Source: JBGCED01 sp045106055 (GTDB lineage Bacteria; Pseudomonadota; Alphaproteobacteria; CBDDJK01). From it: 28,208 nt of DNA. A program made the translations under genes and the position numbers. Position 1 is the first letter of the stretch; each line of letters begins with the position of its first letter. Positions 7,645-13,607 of the stretch are shown one piece after another. The stretch lies in the NCBI GenBank assembly GCA_045106055.1, contig JBGCED010000106.1, positions 1-28,208 on the forward strand, read 5' to 3'. The notes under the pieces are model-generated. The model saw only the letters and a program-made list of their open reading frames with translations, did not search any database and was not told where the DNA came from.

Positions 7645-8443
7645 AAATGAAGTTTTGTGGCGATTGGGAGCGTTCTTTGGGGTGCTGGTGCTGGTTGCGC
7701 TTGCAGAATATATGCGCCCCAAGCGCATTCTTACCATCAGCAAAAAGACGCGTTGGTTAAGGAATCTATCGATCCTTATCATTGGCAGCATTGCTGTGCG
7801 GGTGCTTATCCCCGTTACCGCTGCAAGCGCTGCAATCTATGCCCAACAGCATCAAATCGGGCTGCTTAATCTGCTGCCCCTGCCCTTTATATTATCGGTT
7901 ATTCTTGCAATCATTCTGCTGGATTTGCTGATTTACGCACAGCATGTCGCCTTTCACCATATTCCCTTATTCTGGCGATTGCACAAGGTGCATCATATTG
8001 ATCAAGAAATTGATGTGACCACGGGTTTACGCTTTCATCCCGTTGAGATTTTACTGTCTGCCGTGATTAAATGCGCTGCTGCGCTGGTGCTTGGCATTCC
8101 TTTTATTGCGATTGTTATTTTTGAAATTCTATTAAATGCGACCGCAATGTTTAATCATGGCAATATTCGTCTTCCCCTCAAATTAGACCATTATTTAAGG
8201 ATGATCCTTGTGACCCCTGACATGCACCGCGTGCATCATTCGGTAAATCCCGATGAGACCAACCGCAATTTTGGCTTTAACCTACCGTGGTGGGATTTTT
8301 TATTTAAAACCTATCAAGCACAGCCACAAGCGGGGCATGACAAGATGGAAATTGGCTTGAGCGCTTTTCGTGATGAACGCAAAACGGGGCTTGTAAAAAT
8401 ACTTGCCGTCCCATTTGAAATAAAAAACAATAAAGGAATTTAA
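7637..8443 (+). CDS. Sterol desaturase / fatty acid hydroxylase family protein
   Basis: A 268-residue membrane di-iron oxygenase of the fatty acid hydroxylase superfamily. Four to five hydrophobic stretches surround the histidine clusters: HVAFHH (103-108), HKVHH (116-120), FHPVE (His134), NHGN (His174) and HRVHH (197-201). These bind the di-iron centre that inserts oxygen into, or desaturates, a lipid C-H bond. The substrate cannot be read from the sequence; relatives act on sterols, fatty acyl chains, carotenoids or alkylglycerol ethers. Start: GGATAATCA precedes ATGATG, and the second ATG is equally possible. It lies 31 bases after arsS and 2 bases before the phosphorylase, so it is clearly in the same operon. 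That context suggests that the pathway product, or its acceptor, is a membrane lipid (inference). Confidence 0.9.
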   Translation: MMENEVLWRLGAFFGVLVLVALAEYMRPKRILTISKKTRWLRNLSILIIGSIAVRVLIPVTAASAAIYAQQHQIGLLNLLPLPFILSVILAIILLDLLIYAQHVAFHHIPLFWRLHKVHHIDQEIDVTTGLRFHPVEILLSAVIKCAAALVLGIPFIAIVIFEILLNATAMFNHGNIRLPLKLDHYLRMILVTPDMHRVHHSVNPDETNRNFGFNLPWWDFLFKTYQAQPQAGHDKMEIGLSAFRDERKTGLVKILAVPFEIKNNKGI

Positions 8444-8445
8444 CG

Positions 8446-9291
8446 ATGCTGGCAATTATTGGCGGAACGGGGATTTATAAGATTGATGGGCTGGATATTA
8501 TTGCTGAAACGGCGGTGGATACCCCGTTTGGCGACCCATCCGCAAAAATCGTCACCGCGCGCTATCAAGATAAGGAAATATTATTTTTGCCGCGCCACGG
8601 CGCGCATCACCAATTTCTGCCGCATGAGATTAATTACCGCGCCAATATCTATGCGCTTAAAAAGCTGGGGGCAAGGCAAGTGCTGGGCTTTTCAGCAACG
8701 GGCAGTTTGCGCGAGGATATTCATCCAGGTGAATTTGCAATTCCCAGCCAATATTTTGACTTTGTTAAGGGAAACCGCGATAAAAGCTTCTTTGGCGAGG
8801 GGGTGGCAGCCCATATTTCAACCGCCAAGCCCACTTGCGATGATTTAACAGCTTGGATTAAAAATAAAGCAGACGGCATGGGTCTTAAGCTGCACACGGA
8901 TAAAACCTATGCCTGCGTGGATGGGCCGCGGCTTGGCACAAAGGCAGAAAGCAATTTTCTGCGCATGATTGGCTGCGATCTGGTCGGGATGACCAATGTG
9001 CCTGAAGTGTTTTTAGCGCGCGAGGCACAGCTTTCTTATGCAACGCTTGGCATTGTCACCGATTATGATTGCTGGATGGAAGACCCAAAACATCATGTAA
9101 GCGTTGCCGATGTGATTGCGCGCTATGGCGGTTCACTTGAAAAAGCGCAAGCCTTGCTGCTTGAATTGCTTGGATCGCCGCATGCCGCAATCAACGAGGA
9201 TTATCGCCAATCGCTTAAATATGCCATGCTTACGCCAGATGATAAAATCCCTGAAGGCAAACTGGAATTATTAAGCATCTTAAAGGCATAA
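8446..9291 (+). CDS. mtnP: MTA-phosphorylase-like adenine nucleoside phosphorylase
   Basis: A 281-residue member of PNP/MTAP family 2, which cleaves a purine nucleoside with phosphate to free base and ribose 1-phosphate. Motifs: IGGTGIY (5-11), phosphate-binding RHGAHHQFLPHEINYRAN (50-67), SATGSLRE (83-90), GMTNVPEVFLAREA (181-194) and TDYDCW with Asp206 and Asp208, the pair that selects 6-aminopurines in MTA phosphorylases. The segment that usually reads 'FIDRT..R..TFF' is FDFVKGNRDKSFF here, a change near the substrate pocket. AAGGA precedes the ATG. It may simply recycle 5'-methylthioadenosine. Its place in the arsS operon, and the structural likeness of MTA to an adenosine carrying a 5'-arsenic group, make the ArsS product a likely substrate (inference). 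Confidence 0.9.
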   Translation: MLAIIGGTGIYKIDGLDIIAETAVDTPFGDPSAKIVTARYQDKEILFLPRHGAHHQFLPHEINYRANIYALKKLGARQVLGFSATGSLREDIHPGEFAIPSQYFDFVKGNRDKSFFGEGVAAHISTAKPTCDDLTAWIKNKADGMGLKLHTDKTYACVDGPRLGTKAESNFLRMIGCDLVGMTNVPEVFLAREAQLSYATLGIVTDYDCWMEDPKHHVSVADVIARYGGSLEKAQALLLELLGSPHAAINEDYRQSLKYAMLTPDDKIPEGKLELLSILKA

Positions 9292-9299
9292 ATCATAAA

Positions 9300-9989
9300 A
9301 TGGCTGCTTTATCCGTCATCATCCCGCTTGCCCCCGATGAAACAGAGTTACAGCATCTGCTTGACGATCTGGCAGGGCTGCCAGCTGGCAGCCAAATTAT
9401 ATTGGTTGCATCTGAAAATGCGAAAAAACTGGATCAAAACATTATATTAACGGATAAAATAATAGAAATCCTTTATTGTAAATCAGGCAGAGCCGCCCAG
9501 ATGAATGCGGGCGCGCAAATTGCTGCCAATCCATATTTATGGTTTCTGCACGCCGATTCTAAATTTAGTGATGGCACAATTCCCGCCTTATTGCGCGCCA
9601 TTAATGATCCCCCGCCAGCAGGCTTATCTTATTTTGATCTTGCCTTTTTAAAGGATGGGTCGCGCTTGATGTTTATGAATGGATTTGGGGTTTATATGCG
9701 CTGCCGCCTGTTTAAAACCCCCTTTGGCGATCAGGGATTTTTAATTAAAAAAGACATTTTTCAGCAGCTGGGCGGCTACCCCGAAGAGGTAACTTATGGC
9801 GAAGATCATGTCTTTGTATGGCGGGTGCGCCAAGCGGGCTTTGCGGTAACCCCGATTGGCGGGGTGCTTTATACCAGCGCGCGCAAATATAAAAAACATG
9901 GCTGGCTTAAGATTACGCTGCTGCATCAATATTTATGGATTAAACAAGCATGGCCTGAATGGAAAACATTAAGAAAAGGCAAGAAATGA
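9300..9989 (+). CDS. Family 2 glycosyltransferase, 'rSAM-associated transferase 2' (TIGR04283-like)
   Basis: A 229-residue GT-A fold protein with N-terminal strand LSVIIPLAPDE, nucleotide-binding CKSGRAAQMNAGA, the metal-binding position in FLHADSKF (Asp of HAD), FGDQGFLIKKDIFQQLGGYP and the catalytic-region YGEDHVFVWRVRQAG, ending in TSARKY and a basic tail. The pattern is that of the TIGR04283 group, named for being encoded near radical SAM/Cys-rich proteins, as is the case here. No membrane segment is clear. It starts 8 bases after the phosphorylase and its stop overlaps the next start in ATGA. A plausible role is transfer of the modified ribosyl group to an acceptor, but donor and acceptor are not known. 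Confidence 0.88.
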   Translation: MAALSVIIPLAPDETELQHLLDDLAGLPAGSQIILVASENAKKLDQNIILTDKIIEILYCKSGRAAQMNAGAQIAANPYLWFLHADSKFSDGTIPALLRAINDPPPAGLSYFDLAFLKDGSRLMFMNGFGVYMRCRLFKTPFGDQGFLIKKDIFQQLGGYPEEVTYGEDHVFVWRVRQAGFAVTPIGGVLYTSARKYKKHGWLKITLLHQYLWIKQAWPEWKTLRKGKK

Positions 9990-10693
9990 TGGAATCGGTT
10001 GCGCTGGCGATCTTTGCTAAGACCATCGGCAAATCGCCTGTAAAGACGCGGTTGGCGGCTGATATTGGAACAGCAGCAGCCGAAGCATTTTATCAATTAA
10101 GCGTTGCTGCGACTGCGGAAATTGTAAAAGCAGTTAAAGATAGCAGTCAAGATTCAATCATTCCCTATTGGGCATTGGCAGAACAAGAAGCGCTTAATGA
10201 CCCACAATGGCAAGCTTGGCAAGATTTTGATTCTATATGGACGGGCGCGGGGGATTTGGGAATGCGCCTTGATCATATTTATAAGAATTTACGCAAAAAA
10301 CATGATCTGGTGGTGATCATTGGCACGGATAGCCCGCAGCTTGATCCTGCCTTAATCCTTGATGCGATTGCGCGATTAAAGCAAAACCAGGCAAGCTGCA
10401 TCATTGGGCCTGCGCTGGATGGCGGCTTTTATCTATTTGCGGCGCAGATTGAAATTGCGCGCACAGTCTGGACACAGCTGCGTTACAGCCAGCATGACAC
10501 CCTAGCCCAATTAACCCGCAAGCTTGCCCCCACCCCTATTATTTTACTGGATAGCAAGCGCGATGTTGACACCATTGATGATTTACCCCCCTTATTTGCT
10601 TCTCTAACCACCAATCCATCCCCCCTCCCCGCCCAGCAGCACCTAAAAACTTGGCTGCACACTCATTTGATGAATGGATATAAGCGGGATTAA
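9986..10693 (+). CDS. 'rSAM-associated transferase 1' (TIGR04282-like, CofC/GT-A fold)
   Basis: A 235-residue nucleotidyltransferase- or glycosyltransferase-like protein. It shows AIFAKTIGKSPVKTRLA (the P-x-K-T-R-L nucleotide-binding loop), GDLGMRLDHIYKNL, VVIIGTDSPQL (metal-binding Asp) and IIGPALDGGFYLFA, in the order of TIGR04282. CofC relatives make guanylyl-activated 2-phospholactate, so an activating nucleotidyl transfer is one option. The ATG is set by the 4-base ATGA overlap with the previous gene and AAGGCAAG upstream; an earlier ATG at 9959 lies deep in that gene. It is the last gene of the operon. The tail beyond about residue 210 (TTNPSPLPAQQHLKTWL) is not part of the usual domain. 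The frame stays open for 55 codons past the stop. Confidence 0.87.
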   Translation: MMESVALAIFAKTIGKSPVKTRLAADIGTAAAEAFYQLSVAATAEIVKAVKDSSQDSIIPYWALAEQEALNDPQWQAWQDFDSIWTGAGDLGMRLDHIYKNLRKKHDLVVIIGTDSPQLDPALILDAIARLKQNQASCIIGPALDGGFYLFAAQIEIARTVWTQLRYSQHDTLAQLTRKLAPTPIILLDSKRDVDTIDDLPPLFASLTTNPSPLPAQQHLKTWLHTHLMNGYKRD

Positions 10694-10861
10694 TCAGGCG
10701 GCGCAGTTCGCGCCAACCGAAAGCCTATTTTGCTATTGAAAACGCTAGCATCGCTTCATAAAACATCTGGCGAAGCCATAGAAATGGCACTATTTTCCAA
10801 AGGCGGGCGTAAAAAAGGGTGCTGGCGGAAATATGTAATTGATAACTATAAAAAAGCTTAG
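10694..10861 (+). other. Intergenic stretch with in-frame open extension after the transferase stop
   Basis: These 168 bases lie between two convergent genes. Reading on in the frame of the upstream transferase, 55 codons are open between its TAA and a TAG at 10859-10861, giving a basic peptide with HKTSGEAIEMALFSKGG and RKKGCWRKYVIDNYKKA. There is an ATG at the MALFSKGG position but no ribosome site. I do not recognise the peptide. It could be a gene remnant, a small unannotated gene or chance. No convincing terminator is visible. Confidence 0.3.
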
Positions 10862-11424
10862 CCACCCCTTAAATCATAGATTTTAAAGGTGCAGCCAAAG
10901 CCGTTGGGGTGATCGATGGTGGGGGCTGCGGTCGGGCCTGTTTCGCTATAGGTCTCGTGCCAATTATCCATTTTCAAATCAGGGTAAAACGCATCGCCCG
11001 CTGGGCTTATATCAATGCGGGTTAAATAAAGCCGCCCGCATAGGGGCAGCGTTTGCTGATATAATTCCCCGCCACCAATGATCGCAATTTCAGGCGCGCT
11101 AATTGCCTGTGCATGGGCGCTTGCCGCTGCTAAGGCAGCATCCAAATCATGGCAAATAACCGCGCCATCATTATCATTATCATCCAGCTTAAAATCACGA
11201 TCACGGGTCAGGATAATGTTCAAACGATCAATAAGCGGCTTCTTTGGCAGCGATTCCCATGTTTTGCGCCCCATAATCACGGGCTTGCCAACCGTATGGC
11301 GTTTAAACCATTGCAGTTCGCCCTTAATATGCCATGGCAACGCCCCTTTATTGCCAATCACGCCATTTTTTGCGATGGCAACAACATGGGTAATGATGGG
11401 GGTGATGATCGGGGCTTGGGTCAT
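10858..11424 (-). CDS. folA: Dihydrofolate reductase
   Basis: A 188-residue DHFR that reduces dihydrofolate to tetrahydrofolate with NADPH, regenerating the cofactor oxidised by ThyA next door. Features: HVVAIAKNGVIGNKGALPWHIKGEL with the proline-tryptophan active-site loop, FKRHTVGKPVIMGRKTWESLP (NADPH binding), RLNIILTRD, IAIIGGGELYQQTLP and YLTRIDISPAGDAFYPD. The acidic active-site residue is Glu in the HIKGEL segment. It is slightly longer than the roughly 160 residues of E. coli because of an N-terminal TQAPIITPI stretch and a small Asp/Asn-rich loop (DDNDNDG). No good Shine-Dalgarno precedes the ATG; it sits 14 bases after thyA, so translation may rely on coupling. Second gene of a thyA-folA operon. 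Confidence 0.96.
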   Translation of the reverse strand: MTQAPIITPIITHVVAIAKNGVIGNKGALPWHIKGELQWFKRHTVGKPVIMGRKTWESLPKKPLIDRLNIILTRDRDFKLDDNDNDGAVICHDLDAALAAASAHAQAISAPEIAIIGGGELYQQTLPLCGRLYLTRIDISPAGDAFYPDLKMDNWHETYSETGPTAAPTIDHPNGFGCTFKIYDLRGG

Positions 11425-11438
11425 GGGTTAAAGGGCTT

Positions 11439-12272
11439 TCATACCGCAATCGGGGCTTTGATGGTGGGGTGGGGATCATAATTATTAAGCGTAAAATCTT
11501 CATAAGAAAAGCCAAATATATCCTTAATATCAGGATTAAGCGACAGGGTTGGCAAAGGGCGGGGGCTGCGCGTCAATTGCATATCGGCTTGATCAAAATG
11601 ATTATGATATAAATGCACATCGCCAAAGCTGTGGACAAAATCACCCACCTGCAAATCCGTTACTTGCGCCAGCATATGCACCAATAGCGCATAGGATGCG
11701 ATGTTAAAGGGAACGCCCAAAAACATATCGGCGCTGCGCTGATAAAGCTGGCAGCTTAATCTGCCATTTGCGACATAGAATTGAAACAGGCAATGACACG
11801 GCGCAAGCGCCATATCATCCAATTCCCCAACATTCCACGCACTGATAATTAGCCGCCTTGAATAGGGATTGGTTTTAATTTGATCCACCAGCTGGGCAAT
11901 TTGGTCAATCCCGCCTTGATCTTTGGCATTCTCCAAAGTGCGCCCCCCAGATCGCCCCCCAAACCGCCCCCATGATCTCCATTGCTTGCCATATACAGGG
12001 CCAAGATCGCCATGTTCATCCGCCCATTCATCCCAAATGCTGACCCCATGCTGATTAAGCCAGTCAATATTGGTATCGCCCTTCAAAAACCATAATAATT
12101 CATAGATGATGGATTTTAAATGCAGTTTTTTGGTGGTAAGCAGCGGAAAGCCTTGGGCAAGATCAAAGCGCAGCTGTGCGCCAAAAAGGCTTCTTGTGCC
12201 TGTTTGGGTGCGATCGGGGCGGTCAACGCCATGATCTTTAATTTTTTGCAGCAAATCAAGATATTGATCCAT
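11439..12272 (-). CDS. thyA: Thymidylate synthase ThyA
   Basis: A 277-residue enzyme converting dUMP and methylene-tetrahydrofolate to dTMP and dihydrofolate. Visible elements: DRTQTGTRSLFG, IIYELLWFLKGDTNI, GPVYGKQWRSWG, the double arginine YSRRLIISAWN, active-site Cys159 in LAPCHCLFQFYV, QRSADMFLGVPFNIASYALL and the C-terminal PTIKAPIAV. It is 13 residues longer than the 264-residue E. coli enzyme, because a Gly/Arg-rich insert (about residues 102-120, FGGRSGG to DQGG) lies between the YGKQWR motif and the next helix. Insertions at this point occur in other ThyA proteins. GGGTGA lies upstream of the ATG. It is first in the operon with folA and divergent from the PfkB gene. Confidence 0.97.
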   Translation of the reverse strand: MDQYLDLLQKIKDHGVDRPDRTQTGTRSLFGAQLRFDLAQGFPLLTTKKLHLKSIIYELLWFLKGDTNIDWLNQHGVSIWDEWADEHGDLGPVYGKQWRSWGRFGGRSGGRTLENAKDQGGIDQIAQLVDQIKTNPYSRRLIISAWNVGELDDMALAPCHCLFQFYVANGRLSCQLYQRSADMFLGVPFNIASYALLVHMLAQVTDLQVGDFVHSFGDVHLYHNHFDQADMQLTRSPRPLPTLSLNPDIKDIFGFSYEDFTLNNYDPHPTIKAPIAV

Positions 12273-12353
12273 AAATCACCCATTATCATTCAAAAGATTA
12301 AGAATTTATATCACGATAAAAAGCGCAAAAAAAGCTTTTCATAAAGATAAATT

Positions 12354-12381
12354 TTGCATCCATTGTAATTTATGCTAAATT
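12354..12381 (+). promoter_or_regulatory. Possible promoter of the PfkB-family gene
   Basis: TTGCAT (12354-12359), a 16-base spacer and TAAATT (12376-12381) lie about 50 bases before the ATG in the very AT-rich 159-base gap between divergent thyA and the kinase gene. The match is moderate and AT-rich DNA gives many such matches. Confidence 0.35.
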
Positions 12382-12431
12382 CCATTCCTTAATTTATTTT
12401 TTAACTTTATAGCTTGAGTTTAAACAATCTA

Positions 12432-13490
12432 ATGACAAAAAAAGCACTTTGCTTTGGCTCAGCGATGATTGATATTATCACGATCCTTAATTCTGATAAT
12501 ATTGAACAACTAGCCTTTCGCAACGCCCATAGCAAATATTTATTGGTGGAACAGGGGCAAAAGCTGGAAGCAAAAACCATCACCATTCATGTGGGCGGCG
12601 GCGCGCTTAATGCCGCTTGCGCTTTATCTAGGCTTGGCTTTAACAGCACCCCTTTTGTGCTGGTAGGCGATGATGTTGACCGCATCAGGGTTAAAGAACA
12701 TGTGAACGCGTTTGACCTTAATAATGATCATATCATAAAGATAGAGGGGCAGCCAACAGGATCAGCCGTGATGATTTCATCCCATGATCGCAATGCCGCA
12801 ATTTTCACGCGCAGGGGCGCAAATACGGGGCTTCGCCGCAAGCATCTTAACCGCCTTGATGCGATTACAGATCATTATTTTGATCTGATTCACATTGCCC
12901 CCTTAAGCGGTGATTCGGCAAAATTGCTGCCCGAATTGCTGGCGGCTGCAACCCGCCTATCTGATTTTATCAGCTGCAATCCAGGCATAAAGCAATTACA
13001 GACTTATGGCGATTCATTGCTTGAAAATGCACAATCCATCAAGCTATTATCTTTGAATTTGGACGAAGCAACCGCCTTTGCCCCGCAATTATCCAGCTTT
13101 TGCGATCAGCTGCCAATTGCATCAAAGCGCACCGATTCCAAACATATTCCCATGCTTAAAAGCGAAATTGGCAATATTCCATTAACTTGGTTTATGCAGC
13201 AGCTTCACGGGCTTGGCATTCAAAATATTCTGGTCACGGATGGATCAAATGGCGCATTTCTTTATGATGGTAAGCTTCACCATCAACCCATCATTAAAAC
13301 CCAAGTTGCAGGAACTGCTGGGGCGGGGGATGCGTTTGTATCCACCTTGCTTGGCTTGCTGGTAAAGGGGTATGATTCGCAAAATGCGCTTTATGGCGCA
13401 GCCACAAACGCATCCGCTGTTGTTGCCCACGCAGATACCAGTTCGGGGCTGATGGCATTTGATGCGTTAAAACAAAGCTGCGATCTATAA
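12432..13490 (+). CDS. PfkB/ribokinase-family sugar or nucleoside kinase
   Basis: A 352-residue ATP-dependent kinase of the PfkB family, cytoplasmic. It starts with the CFGSAMIDII strand, then the substrate-binding VGGGALNAACALSRLG, GDDVDRIRV, TGSAVMISSHDRNAAIFTRRGAN, LLSLNLDEA, and the catalytic anion-hole AGTAGAGDAFVSTLLG with Asp300 as the general base. The DGxxDxxL-type details that would separate adenosine kinase, ribokinase and fructokinase are not decisive, so the substrate is left open; alphaproteobacterial homologues are often called 'adenosine kinase' without proof. I prefer the ATG at 12432; a TTG six codons earlier (12414) is also open, and neither has a clear ribosome site. A hairpin follows the gene, separating it from lon. 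Confidence 0.88.
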   Translation: MTKKALCFGSAMIDIITILNSDNIEQLAFRNAHSKYLLVEQGQKLEAKTITIHVGGGALNAACALSRLGFNSTPFVLVGDDVDRIRVKEHVNAFDLNNDHIIKIEGQPTGSAVMISSHDRNAAIFTRRGANTGLRRKHLNRLDAITDHYFDLIHIAPLSGDSAKLLPELLAAATRLSDFISCNPGIKQLQTYGDSLLENAQSIKLLSLNLDEATAFAPQLSSFCDQLPIASKRTDSKHIPMLKSEIGNIPLTWFMQQLHGLGIQNILVTDGSNGAFLYDGKLHHQPIIKTQVAGTAGAGDAFVSTLLGLLVKGYDSQNALYGAATNASAVVAHADTSSGLMAFDALKQSCDL

Positions 13491-13492
13491 TT

Positions 13493-13520
13493 CACAGATT
13501 AATGTATAAATTAATTTGTG
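13493..13520 (+). terminator. Inverted repeat between PfkB gene and lon
   Basis: An 11-bp stem with one G-T wobble (CACAGATTAAT with ATTAATTTGTG) and a 6-base loop begins just after the kinase stop. It is AT-rich and no U-tract follows (GGGG comes next), so it is at best a weak terminator. It could also mark a regulatory site for lon. Confidence 0.35.
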
Positions 13521-13525
13521 GGGGC

Positions 13526-13554
13526 TTGTTGAAAAACATAAATAAGATTAGTAT
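13526..13554 (+). promoter_or_regulatory. Possible lon promoter
   Basis: TTGTTG (13526-13531), 17 bases and TAGTAT (13549-13554) lie 53 bases before the lon ATG. The -35 sits in CTTGTTGAA, which shares the CTTG core of alphaproteobacterial RpoH promoters, fitting a heat-inducible lon. The match is only moderate. Confidence 0.35.
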
Positions 13555-13607
13555 TTAAGATAAGCATTAACCAGATTTTCTATATATGTAACGGAGTGAT
13601 TGATAAA

